64,000 bases of DNA from Diphasiastrum complanatum (GCA_029204225.1 CM055093.1:31259777-31323776), one strand, 5' to 3'; shown: positions 1 through 12,891, counted from the first letter of the stretch. Notes: generated from the sequence alone by a model not told the origin. Translations and numbers: made by a program.

Positions 1-5
1 TCTAA
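1..5 (+). CDS. Last codons of a fourth chitinase copy (c0), cut by the window edge
   Basis: The first five bases are the end of a Phe codon followed by TAA. They are followed by the same 3' flank that follows the stop codons of the three complete chitinase genes at 16501, 26071 and 60649. The flank matches c2 better than c1 or c3 (for example the same wording around 105-140), so c0 is the block-1 counterpart of c2. No coding sequence beyond the stop is visible here; the rest of the gene is inferred to lie just upstream of the window. Confidence 0.85.
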
Positions 6-330
6 GAGAGATGCAATATATTACATCTTATAAATATAGATCAACATGGAATTAGACGTACAACAATATCAAGAAGAAGACTGTTTAGGATGTAAAGTAC
101 ATGGGCTTCATATTCGACTTCACGTCTCAAGTAAACTATGTACAAATTCGAAATTTATAAACTTTGGTGTCCAAAATATTTATTGAACCTTTCTGAACCT
201 TTCTCTTTCACAATTGTTGTTCAATTCATGCTTGTTAATTTCTAGAAGTCACTTTTTACTGCTTCATTGGTGCACCATATGTGACTACATATGTGGCCTT
301 ACCTTATTAAATAAAGTATTCATAGCCCAT
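6..330 (+). other. 3' UTR and downstream flank of chitinase c0
   Basis: This non-coding stretch is collinear with the DNA after the c1, c2 and c3 stop codons. An AATAAA at 310-315 is kept in all four copies (16785-16790, 26376-26381, 60933-60938), about 280-310 bp after the stop, and is the best poly(A) signal candidate. The exact cleavage site cannot be read from sequence. Confidence 0.5.
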
Positions 331-523
331 AGCTTCGGAATGAAGCGATTGCTTACTCATCGAAGGCTTCTAGGTGGTTGAGTGGTTTGGCACCATATTG
401 TCCGTTTAGGTGTCCTTGGAATCAGACTCCTTGGATGGACAATTCGTTGTCGTACTTTATATAAATGCTCTAGCATGATCAAGTTGTGGGCAAATTGGAT
501 CTCAAATCACTTTACATGAGAAC

Positions 524-1330
524 TTACCAAAAGATGGTAAGAACATAGTGATGACAAAGGATAAAAGTGATAATCCCTCTCCCAGTCTCTATTAGAGGAG
601 TAATCCGATATGTCATGCCAATATATCTCAACAAACTATTTAGGCAATAAGCCATACAAGGTGTGAGCCAAACATTGGGACACATTTTCATCAAAAGTCG
701 TCTCATCTACACCACTTGATGCACACCCTCTCCAAGAAGCTAAATGACATTTGTTGGTCCGCCTTGTCCCAAAGCTTTAGTCCAAATCTTAAACAACCTC
801 TTTCCACTCTTTCCACCTTCTACATTATTTATGGTGTTCACAAAGTATGTCTGACCCCATGCATAACCAACTCATGGTATTGATCCGACCAACATCGATT
901 TGGGACACACCTTACCTATCTCATCATTCACAAATTACATCTAACCCTTTGTCCAATTTGGCCTTTTGAAATTGAAACAACGTTTATAGTATTCACCTTT
1001 CCCTTGAACTCAACCACCAATGCACATCTTAGGTTGCCTTGCACTACATGTATTGAAGATTGCTTATTAGACTCAAATGTAGATCCTCTTTGAAATACAC
1101 TAATAGGATATGGCTAATAACTTTCACTTGATCATCCTCCCAATGTTCGAAGTGAAGGTGAACTGGATGTTGGAGCTCAATTGGCACTATATGTGGATAT
1201 GCTCTTATGCTATTTAGAATAATAAAGCATCTCATAATCCATCTTCTTCTAAAGAGGTATATATTGGATATCCAGATGCCATTTCGACCTTCCCATTAAA
1301 TCAAATGATGGCATAATTGATCGACAATGC
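524..1330 (-). pseudogene. hAT-family (DUF659-like) transposase remnant, c0 module
   Basis: Read on the - strand, the segment has a stretch containing CPNVWLTPCMAYCLNSLL and GRGIITFILCHHYVL. This resembles the WTPCAAHC and FIYxHxWVL region of plant hAT transposases with a DUF659 domain. Further 5' in the transposase sense, frame-shifted pieces include a match to the region before that motif. Stops and shifts break the frame throughout, so it cannot code for an active transposase. It lies tail-to-tail with the chitinase gene and is repeated after c1, c2 and c3. The family assignment rests on motif recognition alone. Confidence 0.6.
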
Positions 1331-4300
1331 CATCCTCTCCAACTAAGAACGTTGGTAGTTTTTTATGTTTATTAGAAAAACCCTTAAACAAGAGAGTCTT
1401 GAGTTGGGTTTATATTCATTCCAAGACACACCCCTCCTTCTTTCAGACAATATTGTTTATATATACCTCAGCATTAGGACCCTGTAAAACATGTCGCAAA
1501 TTCCCCTTGCAATAGGTCTACGTTTTAACTCTCATACCTCCCTCCATTCTAATCAGAGTCGGATATCACTCTCCATGATCTCTCGTACATTATTTCTCGA
1601 GCTGCCATTATGTATCCTATCCTTTGATACTCACAAAGTTGCTCTTATGCCTGTAATGAAAAACATATGTGTCCATTTTCACATTATCAAATTTCATATT
1701 CTCTCATCAAAGTGTGGCCTATAGCGTAGACACAAGCAATTGGATTCTATGATACATGAAATGTTCTATGTTTCAAAATGATCTCAAGACCATCCTCGAT
1801 TCTTGACTTCAATGATAATGTGATATTAGAGAGATGTGATTGCAATAATCTTGGGATGGTGTAATTGAGTAGTCGATCCATGCATGCTCATCCGGTGACC
1901 TGAGTCATATGAGCCGCATCTATTGAGTGGGTAAAAGAATAGAATTTGATACCCACTTGAAAGAGAAGGTTCCATAACACATGGTATTGTAGCACCAATA
2001 GACCTAGTATGTTACTCACCTTCAGAATTTGTTCATGCTATCTTGGTGTGTACTTTGCACACGTGTGAGGACTACCAAAAGCATGTGATTGATCTTCTAA
2101 GGAGTGTGTGATTACACATGAAATTATCTCTTGATTGTAGCCACCAATCTAGCTAGACCATTTTGAAGGCAAGAGCACCATGCTTCTAGCCACACAAAAG
2201 CTATCAAAAGCTATCATTCACACATTGAGAAGATACTTGATGGAAAACTGAGTCCAAGGAGAGGTTGCGCTTGGGTAGAAAGAGAAAATGGGCCCTCACA
2301 CTCGAGTAGATAGAGAACATAGATAAATTTCTAAGTGCTGGAAGCAAAACTCTCATCAAGACTTGATTACAATAAATTCTCAATGTATGTATAATGAAAT
2401 CTGGAGTTTCTCCAAGAGGAAAATGCACTAACTTGATTGGACCCCATTGATTCATCATGATTGGACCTCTAGATATGCACCTGTCGTCATGATATGTTAG
2501 ATGACATACTTTTGAGCTACGATCAAAAGTATTAGTGTTATAATATTTTAATAATACAAAAGACATCTTGCATGAATTTTTAAAAGGTCTTTTTGGAGCT
2601 CAAAACTTTCTAATGTCAACATTAAATGATACTTCCAAAATATAGATTGAACACTTGTGACTTGGTGCTCTATCAAATCATTCTTCTAGATAGAACTTGG
2701 CTTGCTCATGTTTCTTGCATAATAGAAATCCACGGAAGTGAAGACCTCCTGTATGTGGCGAGCGTTGTCTTTTTACTTCTCTTGAATAATTCTGAGAGTA
2801 TAATACACGATCAATATTAAAACAGTTTCTCTTTCTTATGCATGGTAGCGCTCAGAATCCACACATAGATGCCAGGAACTTCTGCTCAGGTAGTGCTCAG
2901 ATCGCTCAAAAGACTGTTCATGTGGCTTATCGATAGTTTTATCTACTCTCCATTAGCTGTTGTTGGCAAGTACTTCAGATAATCTCAAGATAGGAGTTCT
3001 TGCTTCAAGGTAGATATTGACTTTTTCCAACTGCTTGCTCAATGTGGGTAGTCATCACAACGATTGAGACCATGGGAGATAACAATAGACTCTTCATGCA
3101 TGAATCTGCAACATTAGTTTCTGCTTTTTTACTTTATTCTACACTACTCAATCCCTTCTGAACTGATATTCTCTTACTGTCAACACTCCATTATTTGTTT
3201 CTTTAGAAATGAGTTGGTAGCAAGTACTTGCAGCATTGGAATGTTCTTCATAACCTGAGCTGGAAAGACAACTAAGGCTCATTGGTCGTGATGGCCTCTT
3301 GATCAATCAATAATTGGTAGCTACAGCCTCGCTCCCTCTCTATTAACACATAAAAGCTAGAAGGCCCACACCTCCAATGGATGCATGACGGCTTCAAGCG
3401 CATGCTAATTGCTAGCTTGGATCCAAACAAGGCTCCAATATCTGATTGTAATGGAACATGGGCTACTCAGATTGCCTACACACACAAGATGCTTCTTGGT
3501 TAGCTTATTGTCACTCCATCTCCATGATTTAGTAGCAACTCTCCTTTACCCGACTCTCATACTCTTGACAAGAGCAATTCACTGCTTCATCAATTTCAAC
3601 AACGAGTTCCCAAATAGTATCACGCCCTCCTTTTACTCACAGTCAGAAGGATAACATTTCGAGTTGCAGCTCTCTCTCTGTATCTCCTACAGCAACATCA
3701 CTAGACTCACAAAATTTTCACTCTTCATTGTCCTCTCACGTCTTCTCTTCTACTCTTCAAAACTCACTCTCTTTCCTTCGTAGGAGACCCCCCCTCTTAT
3801 ATTCTTTTCCATGTGAAGGATATTTTTGCCTTTTCTTGAAAACCTCCCTTCAAAGTGTTGTTTGGCCTTCCTTTTGGAGTTTCACTTTTTCTTGATGATT
3901 CCGAGTTTTGAACTTCATTTCCGAAGTTGCCCAATATGACTTTGCGGAATGAGTTTCAGGTATTCCAAAAAAGAAAGGTGAGTCTGGCGTTTGTCGGCAG
4001 TTTCTATCATGAAAATTTCATACAACTTTCCATGTAGCACTTTGATACTCAAACTGAAGAATTGCATTGAGGTTTTCTCTGTCAACCTTCATTTGCAAAA
4101 TTCTTATGTGAAGTTTGGTCCATCTTTCCTCTTGAAGTTTTCAATAGCTCCTACCCTTCAAGTTTATTTTTAAGATTTGGACCGTTATCTGTTTGAGGTC
4201 AACTTTTTCTCTTTGAAAGTGAAATGCTAACCTTTTTCTTCATTTGTCAGGAACCTTTTTTCATATATGTCCGAACTTTGTTAGGAGTAATTTATTGTCG

Positions 4301-6080
4301 GAATATTTGTCACCTTTTTTTACACGTGGAGTATCTAAAAGAGAATAAGGGCACCATTGACCTAGGAATTTGTCAACATCTGTCTTTATTATCCCTAGTG
4401 CTTAATGACGTTCTCATCTTCCAGTCTATTTTATTTTCATGGTTGTTGTCCTTATCCTGTCTATGGAATATGTGTCACATCATCATGATCCTTGCAAAGT
4501 TCTCTTTGTCTTTGCGGTGTTCATGATCCTTGCGATGTTCATTTTCAACACACTTCACATGCTTGTGAAGGGTGGTAGCCATTTTTGACACACCTAGTAA
4601 CTCCTCAACATTTTCATAAATTTATTACATAGACTGGTTCTTTTTCAAATTAGCCCTTTTCCCATAACTATCGAGCATACTTTGTTTAACCCAATAAAAC
4701 TTGATATTTTTGGCTTTGAAAACTATGAGTTTTACTTGGCGTCTAGGTAGAACCTCGAATCCCAGTGTTATTGATGGAGATGAAAATTTTGCCTATCATT
4801 CTCCAAATTTCCTATGTGCGTGTTGTGTTGGTGACCGATTTTGGTAGAAAATAACCTGCCTGAAACAGCTTGTTGATGGTTCTACTCATATCACTGGTTT
4901 TATTCCCATTTTTGATGTATTTGAACGGTACGATAGTGGTGTTGTTGTTGATGCTATGTTCCGTGACTGAGATTTCCCTAGTTGGCAAACGAGATCAAAA
5001 TGCACCGTGGGTTTTAATTAACAGAATGTCATAAGTACATTGAAAGTGTTGTTTACATGCTTCTAATCTACTTGAAAAATATTCATAGAAATTTAAAATT
5101 CTACTTTGGCCATTATTGGACAGGCCGGATTCCCAAACTATAAATATAGTACATACAATAATGTACAATAATCGGCCATTTTAGCCCGATTTTATCATGA
5201 AAATGTTAAAAATTGCATAATTCAAGTCTGATTTTCTATGATAAAAAATCTGCTAACATGGCCATATCCACTGGGGGGTGGGGTCCCCACACCAAGGGCC
5301 CAGAATCTCTGATTTCGCACTTGCAATAGGCTTTTACTTAGATACTCAGCAACAATGTTCAAGTGGTTCTTTCAGCATATGTTCCATGATCTTTCAGCTT
5401 TTGAATCAGATCTGCTCTTTGAAATTCCTGCAATCCAACCCACCAGTGATTCTAATTGGCTTTATGCACCCATTCCCAACAGTGTTAGAAAAAATGCCCA
5501 CTGTCAAGCCCATGCATAAGGTGGCATGCATATGCAATTTAGGAGTGTATGGTGTAAGAGCATGAATGTATTTTCTCATAATAGTGTCTAAAGTGTCGAT
5601 TGTTGTGAATGCATTTGGTAGACCCCATCTAGAGTGTTTGAAGTTGCTCTTCTAGTAACTTTGACTTCCTAATTTCTTATTTATACAAGACAACTCCCTA
5701 GAAGTTGTTTGATTAAAATATTCTCAATTTTTTCTTTTAAATACTGAAACTACTTTGAAGATTTCTGATTCTATTCGTCTTCTTGATCAAAAATCTCTTT
5801 TTTTTTTTTCAAAAGATTATAGAACTAATCAAAGATGCCTATTCTAAGTTGATCAAGAAAAAGCTTCGAACATCGCGAAGATGTGATATATCCAAAAGTA
5901 ACTCTAACTAAAGAATTCAGAACAATTTTTTTTTTTCGAAATATCTAAGAAAAATATGATACAAGTGACGATCTATCCAGAATACAACTATGAAACTCTC
6001 ATGGTGTCCAATAGAGCTTCACCCAATTCTCACTCTTTTTTTTTTTGTATTTTAATATACACATTCTCAAGTGTCCATTG
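1331..6080. other. Region R, left part: unassigned non-coding DNA
   Basis: No convincing gene was found here. Short open frames (for example 2204-2566 on - and 3409-3654, 4224-4526 and 5278-5565 on +) have no recognisable domain. They persist in block 2 only because the two blocks are nearly identical. From about 1480 the sequence is collinear with 33382-37978. A piece at about 2437-2485 resembles the 32-bp units in the lone LTR near 22.5 kb, which suggests old LTR debris. AT-rich runs lie at 5800-6050. Confidence 0.5.
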
Positions 6081-7097
6081 CTACTCGTAAGCCTGCTTGC
6101 AAGCTTTTGTCCTACTGGCTAGGGCCTTTTTGATCCTTCCATAGACTAGTGCTTTGATGTTGTCGATAAACATAGGGTCAGCTCCTTCCAAGAATTGATG
6201 TTGGAACATCTCATTCAATGTTTTATGCTCCTTGGCTGATCTGTCCCTGACCTTGAGATAGAACACTAAATTAAATCCTTCTTTTAGAGGCTCATTGGGG
6301 TTGCACCATCTTTGTCTTATCTGCAAGTCGGGAGGTCTATTTGATGTCCCCCATGATAATAATAACCACTCCCATAGCCATTTCGCATAATGGGCACTTA
6401 GTCTGATGATGTCTTTTTTATGATTCCGTGCGGTAATGACAAACTTCTGAAGGATGTCACAAGTCATTCCATACGTGTCATAAGATCCTGGTATTAGTGG
6501 CCATTGTGTTCTTTGTCGATGATTAGTAGAAGTTCGTAGTTGATAATCCTAATAACTAAGAGAAAACTCCATGGCTGGTATATAGAGGAAGTAGGAGTCC
6601 AAATCTTCAAAGAATGCTTCATTTGCAATTAATTTTTTCAGTTTTGGAGGGTAATTTAGAATATGCCCTCTAGTTATCGATTTTTTTCTCTCTCGGTGGC
6701 TCTGTTGTGACCGATACTCATCTAGCTGCCTAGCCAATAAGTGATTATTATACTCTGCTGAAGTGGCTTTTGTAGTTAGTCAAGCTATGGTTTTCTCTTG
6801 GCTTTTGATATGCATGAGATGTCGTGTTTGCTATATTTCATTTTCTTCTTTGAAGCTTCGACATTTCTTTTTCCATCTCTTCGCCGCTTTTTCTAAGGTG
6901 TAGATCTCATTACTTTGACGAATATTGAGGTTTTTTGCATTTTTGAGTTTTTGCTTCAAGTTGTGGATTTGTTGGGCGTGTCGTTCTCGTTCTTTGGAAA
7001 GTATTACAACCATTGCCTCACTTGATTTCTTAGGTTCTTGATTAACAGACGCCTCATCTCCTGTAGTAGTCATGTCTTGGTGAACAAGATTCCTCAT
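6081..7097 (-). pseudogene. Broken ORF of about 338 codons with N-terminal coiled coil, unrecognised
   Basis: Three open stretches (7097-6831, 6737-6549 and 6467-6081) are all in the same reading frame and are separated by in-frame stops, so they are the remains of one protein. The first part is rich in Lys, Glu and Gln with heptad-like spacing (for example KERERHAQQIHNLKQKLKNA), typical of a coiled coil. The last part is globular in composition, with several Trp (KWLWEWLLLSWG). It lies downstream of the gypsy gag-RT remnant on the same strand, so it may be an extra ORF of that element, but I do not recognise the family. The block-2 copy at 37979-38995 is broken in the same way. Confidence 0.55.
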
Positions 7098-7189
7098 GTT
7101 GTTTTAGAAATTGGTTGGGACAATGCAGTGGTGTTAACAACATGTAGTATTTTTCCAGTCCATTTTTTAAAAAAAATATGTGATTCATG

Positions 7190-7580
7190 CTTCCATAACT
7201 GAGCTGAAACTCGAAAAATACCAGAAACTTGAAAAATTGAAAAAAATGAAAAACTCAAAAATCGTGAAAACTCGAAATTTTTTCAAAAAAACTCAAATAA
7301 TGCAGAGAGACTCAAAAATATCGAAAAAACTCAAAAAATCTCAAAAATTGAAGAGCCTTGAAAAAACTGCGAATAGACTCGAAAAATTCCAATAGACTCG
7401 AAAAAAAGTGGAGAAACTCGATAATATTTTTGAGGAACTCGAAAATTTTTTGAATAACTCAAAAATTTTCGAGAGACTCGAAATCTCAAAAAACTCTAAA
7501 TAACTCGGAAATCTTGAAAAACTCTGAATACCTCAAAAAATTTCGAGAGACTTAGAAATTTCGGAGAGACTCGAAAAATT
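7190..7580. repeat. Degenerate ACTCGAAAAA-type tandem repeat
   Basis: Roughly 390 bp are built from imperfect repeats of an A-rich motif close to ACTCGAAAAATT or AGAGACTCGAAA, with spacing of about 10-20 bp. The + strand frame through it (7180-7395) is Lys-rich and is only a product of the repeat. The copy in block 2 is at about 39088-39480. Confidence 0.7.
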
Positions 7581-8496
7581 CTAAACCGTAAACCGGAGCG
7601 GGAGATTGTGGGTTCGTTCCCATTGCCTTATCCATTGGGCCATGGAGTTGCTCCCCACCCCACTGTACTATTTCTATTTCCAATTTTTTTCTCTCAATCC
7701 CTTCTACATGCTCCTATATTATACACACATGTCCCTCCCATTTTTCTTTTCATAAAGTGCATAATGCATGGCATGGATGCAATCATTCAAGTTGCAGCAA
7801 ATGTTTAAAAACATCTTGTGTCTAATATGATGCATGTGACTGAGAGGTTTGTTGCATGTCTTGCCATCATCGAGGATAGGGTATCTAGTAACTGTACTTC
7901 ATTAGATTGCATATGCACATTGATTATACTAAAGATTTTTTTTTTTCAATAAAGAAATGTCAGAACACTAAACCATAAAATCTACAACCACAAACAAAAA
8001 AATAAAAAAAAACAAACTCAAAATTACTGTATTGACCCTCACCCCCTAAGGACAAGGGTGGATTTTCATGACCTTATAAATCATCCAACATCAATCTTAT
8101 TTCTGGATATTCACTATGTGTTTCAGCCCTACTCTGTGATTCAGTATTTCTCTTTCTATTCCTTTTTAGCACATCTGGTCGTTCACATACATGATAAAGA
8201 ACTAAATCTCTATTTGACGCCAACCAACGATGATGATGATGGTAGGTCAACTACTTATAAAGAGCAATTTTTTTGAGTTTGTCAGATATATCGCTTATGC
8301 CATAAGGCTCATCACCATCATCTATAGATATATCCACATTAGGGAGAAGCATTTGGTCAGCTTGGGTGTATGATTAGGGACAAACCCTTTTTGGGCCAGG
8401 GGAATATCCTGTCACAATTTTTTTCCATATTCAGATTTCTCTTACAATGACCCAGTCATAGGGTAGATTATTGAGACATTGGCCATCACATAGTTT
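7581..8496. other. Unassigned interval between the two R pseudogenes
   Basis: No gene is supported. Poly-A/T runs occur near 7930-8010. The sequence is collinear with 39481-40395. Its place between the gypsy RT remnant and the broken ORF suggests it is degraded internal sequence of the same element. Short + frames at 7608-7808 and 8058-8276 have no recognisable content. Confidence 0.4.
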
Positions 8497-9765
8497 CTAT
8501 CCTTTTAAGAAAGATTGTAATTGGATTACAGTGGAGGGTGACATAATGGCTAGAAGCATCACGATCTTTTCTGGATCAATGGCTATACCATAATAGCTAA
8601 TGACATGCCCTAATAGCACACCACAGGGTACTCCAAATATGCATTTGTTGGCATTTAGGGATATACAAGTAGTAGCACACTTTTGAAAATATTTTTTAAG
8701 TATCACTAAATGCTCTTTAACAAAAGTTGCTCCACATAAATCATCCATAAAGGTTTTCAAGTTTTTGTCTAGGATATCTTCAAAATTTTCATTCATAAAC
8801 CTTTGATATGTGGCTGGAGCATTTGATAAACGGAAAGGCATAACATGATAGGCAAAAACTCCGAAGGTGGTGGTGAAAGTGGTCTTAAGCTTATCTTCTT
8901 CGGCAATGGCTATTTGGTTATAGCCAGCAAAATAGTCCATGAAAGAATAGATTTCTCTTCCTGCCAATTCTTCTAGCATTTAGTCTATAAAAGACAATGC
9001 ATAATACTCTTTTCTCGTATGTTTGTTTAGTTGCTTATAGTTGACACATACTCGAATTTGAGTAGAATTATTTTTTGGTTATGGGACTATCAGTGAACAC
9101 CATTCAATATTGCCCATCTCACTATTGTTGACTCTCTTGATGGCATCGACGCAGGCTACTTGAAAAGACACATATTTGTCTCTTCGCTTCATTTGTTGTC
9201 TGATTTCCTTAGGTAATCCTGCCATGAACCAGGTCATGACACTATGGTTTGGGATGCTATCAAGGTCACATCCACCACGCAATCTTTTGATCCGCTCAAT
9301 ACAATCATGTAGGGACTCATTTTTCTTATCCATATAGATTCGGCCCAATTGCAAGAATGGATCGGAAAGAAAGCGGGTGGTTTTGAATTTTGTGATAAAT
9401 TCAACCTGTAAAATATTCCAATTATCACGTTTGTTTTGCTCAAGATTGAAATGCCAATCTTTAGCGGTATCGATTAAGCACAAATTGAAGTATCTTAATA
9501 GCTCTTGCGGGCTATCGTCTCCATAGTCTCTACATTCTTGGGTGTATATCTGTAGAAAACGTCGTGGATCTCCCTTGCCATCAAACCTAGGAAGGTCGAT
9601 TTTGGAAAAAATTTGGATTGCATGGGGCACAAACAGCCTAGGATTGTCCATTGGCAGTTGATCTATGCCAACTGGTTCGGGTAATATCTCGATTGGTACG
9701 TTGACAAACTCTTCGAGTTCAGGGAGATCCAGGGTGGATAATCTCCTTCCGGATCTCAGATGCAT
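8497..9765 (-). pseudogene. Ty3/gypsy remnant: gag fused to reverse transcriptase, block 1
   Basis: On the - strand, 9765-9079 encodes a plant gypsy gag-like protein (LPRFDGKGDPRRFLQIYTQE, AKDWHFNL, LRGGCDLDSIPNHS). The frame then runs directly into RT sequence: RVCVNYKQLNKHTRK near 9060-9010, then an open stretch 8979-8497 with DYFAGYNQIAIAEEDKLKTT, FRLSNAPATYQRFMN and FMDDL in place of the usual YxDD. Two in-frame stops lie between the parts. The gag zinc knuckle, protease, RNase H and integrase are missing. This is an internal deletion derivative and is not functional. Confidence 0.85.
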
Positions 9766-10515
9766 ACAACGGAACTGTTGTTGGGACTATTTTGAATATT
9801 TTCATCTTTTGGATATTTTTTATCTTTCAGAGTATAGGTGATCAGGTGCCGGATCTGATAAGGGATCTAACCGATGTGATGATGAATCTTGGATCAAGAT
9901 CAGATCAAGATTGAAATAAAAGTCGAACGAACGGTGGTGTAATTGCGAATCTAAAGGGCAATAAAAAAAAATGAAAATATAGAAAGATACAAATGAATTC
10001 TGATTGTGAATAGATCAAGAAAAATTCTAGAATCTGATGACGAGTTATAAAAGGGGAGTAATAGCACGCGCAAGTAGTAGGATTATAGCTCGCCGAGCTA
10101 TCTACTTGTTAAAAATGATGATCAGAACAATTTGTGAAGATGATGAGTAATGAGAAATTGATGGCGAGTAATGGCTCTAATGACAAGTAATAAAATTATA
10201 ACTCGCCAATCTCTCAAATGATAGATCTATATATGTTCTCAAGCCATAGTTCTGATGGCGAGTAGTTTTAAAAAGCTCTCTAGCGAGTAATAGGTGGTAG
10301 AGTCAGTAATGTCTCTGATGGCAAGTTATAATTTATAACTCACCAAGCTCATAGAATAGTTTTTGGAGCCTGCATAGCACTCTGGAGAAGTGGCGAGAAA
10401 AAACAGTAAAGAAAAAATAGAAAAAAGTCTGTTGCCGAGTAATAAACTTGTGAAAATGCAAGAAAAATTCAAGCAAAAGGCAACCAAAAATCCATCTAAC
10501 AGTAGCTTAGCACCG
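9766..10515 (-). repeat. Gypsy 5' leader with degenerate TGATGGCGAGTAAT repeats
   Basis: Between gag and the primer-binding site lies a non-coding leader. In it, copies of a motif like CTGATGGCGAGTAATA and its partner AACTCGCC recur at about 10040-10340, a degenerate tandem array. Relative to block 2 (42150-42276), 113 bp are missing here, exactly between two copies of the 14-bp repeat TCTGATGGCGAGTA. Confidence 0.65.
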
Positions 10516-10535
10516 TCTCCCAGGCAATGACGCCA
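10516..10535 (-). promoter_or_regulatory. Gypsy primer-binding site, tRNA-Asp type
   Basis: The - strand reads TGGCGTCATTGCCTGGGAGA, close to the TGGCGCCGTTGCCGGGGA sequence that follows the 5' LTR in many plant gypsy elements and pairs with a tRNA-Asp 3' end. It lies six bases from a TG at 10542, which would be the terminal CA of a 5' LTR in - orientation. Confidence 0.65.
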
Positions 10536-10541
10536 AAAAAA

Positions 10542-10957
10542 TGTTGGACCCTTTCCATACCTCCCTTTTCGTAGCGATCAAGAGAGCAAGGTTAGGGTTT
10601 GGATCTCCAACCGGGTGAGTTGTGGTGTAGTATGGGCTTCGATCCAATGGGGAGGGGGTTAAACTACAAATCTAAATGAGAACTAAGCCTACAAGGGTGT
10701 CAATCTTGGCATCTGATCTGATGGTGGAATGGATCAGTTTGAAAATAGGGTGCTTGACACTCTCCTTAACTCTTTTGAGAGTTTTGATATGTGAAGATCC
10801 TCTTCTTGGACCTTGGCTTTTCTTAGACTGTTTAGGCTCTTTGAACTCTAAGCCTTCTCCTCTCGAGGCTCAGTTTCTCGTGGCAGGGAAACAATAGAAG
10901 TAGACTAACTAATAGATCATAGTGATCTCTCGTGAATGTGTTTAACTTCTATTTCTC
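10542..10957 (-). mobile_element. End of the gypsy 5' LTR (outer limit not found)
   Basis: The + strand begins TGTTGGACCC, so on the - strand the LTR ends in GGGTCCAACA next to the primer-binding site. I could not find the other LTR end or a second LTR to the left, so the right limit given here is only where a different feature starts. The open frame at 10676-10897 is not recognisable. Confidence 0.4.
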
Positions 10958-11404
10958 CAGAAGTCGAATGAGAAAGCCTAGATTTTTCAAGATAAGAATA
11001 AGACGCTCCAAGCCAAATCTGCAGAATTGTAGAAGAATTTTGATTCGTTGATAGCCGAACTTAATAAGGTCAAGGCAGAAAAGGCTTTTCTACAGACCAA
11101 ACTTCATGACGAAGGCTTAAAACAAATAAACACAAAAATGACCTTGCAGCTATGCAGCAACTCTGGTGTAATCTAGATAGATTCTTTGAAGCTGCAGTCT
11201 CTTCAAGATTAAATGTTGGAGAATTTTCGAGTTGAGTATCTTATTTAACTCACAAACGACAAAGCACTTGTTGAGGAGGAACTTGCTGAGCTGAAGGAGT
11301 TGTCAGTCGAAACGACTACTTTCTCCAGGCCAAATGCACACGAGGAGTACTCGCAAGCCCTGGAGAAGATCGAAGAATTGACTAAGCAGCTCCAAGCAAC
11401 CTGA
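10958..11404 (+). pseudogene. Decayed coiled-coil coding frame, block 1
   Basis: One reading frame of 149 codons runs to a TGA at 11402-11404. It is interrupted only by TAG and TAA codons. The readable parts are coiled-coil like: FDSLIAELNKVKAEKAFLQ near the start and VEEELAELKELS and ALEKIEELTKQLQ near the end. No domain is recognised. The block-2 copy at 42970-43416 has the same frame and stops, so decay predates the block duplication. It could be an old host gene fragment or part of a retroelement. Confidence 0.55.
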
Positions 11405-11541
11405 ACTTGTATAGGGGTAGCAGATCATTTGGAGTATGCTGATGTGTGTGTGAAAATTTTTGATCTACAAAAAAAGTACAAGAGCTCAACAGCAGTTCAA
11501 AGACCAGATGCGCTATAGATTTCCACAGGCAGAAGGACGTG

Positions 11542-12630
<1,089 letters not shown>

Positions 12631-12804
12631 AACAACAAATGCTTCATTTGCAGTGAAGCAGGCCACTTTATGGTTGATTGTATGGTAAAAAAAAAGTACC
12701 ATGCCGAATGCCTTGATTGTGTTAGAAAACACAATTTCAAAGACTATCCGAAACAATCCAATAAGATCCTACCTGCCTGCCATGTCCATTACTTATCCAA
12801 TTAG
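12631..12804 (+). pseudogene. Zinc-knuckle (CCHC) fragment of a retroelement gag or similar protein
   Basis: The frame encodes CFICSEAGHFMVDC, a CX2CX4HX4C zinc knuckle, followed by further Cys and His residues (YHAECLDCVRKH) and a stop at 12802-12804. There is no start codon, and no other domain of a full protein is visible. CCHC knuckles are typical of gag nucleocapsids but also occur in host RNA-binding proteins. The block-2 copy is at 44595-44768. Confidence 0.55.
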
Positions 12805-12891
12805 GATCCTCACAACAACACAACACACGCAGCATAGCAACCAACCACTAAACCTGTTGCTCAATCGAGAAGTTCCTTGAAAACTTAAACA

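Noticed and set aside
2204-2566. 120-codon - strand frame in region R, repeated at 34101-34463
   Set aside because: No recognisable domain, and its codon content looks like translated non-coding DNA. Conservation between blocks is no stronger than for the surrounding DNA.
5278-5565. 95-codon + strand frame, repeated at 37175-37462
   Set aside because: No domain, signal peptide or gene context; not distinguishable from chance in AT-rich DNA.
7588-7640. tRNA-like or SINE remnant suggested by GGGTTCGTTCCC, a B-box-like T-arm
   Set aside because: The loop is short, no A box or acceptor stem is found, and no poly(A) tail or target duplication is visible.
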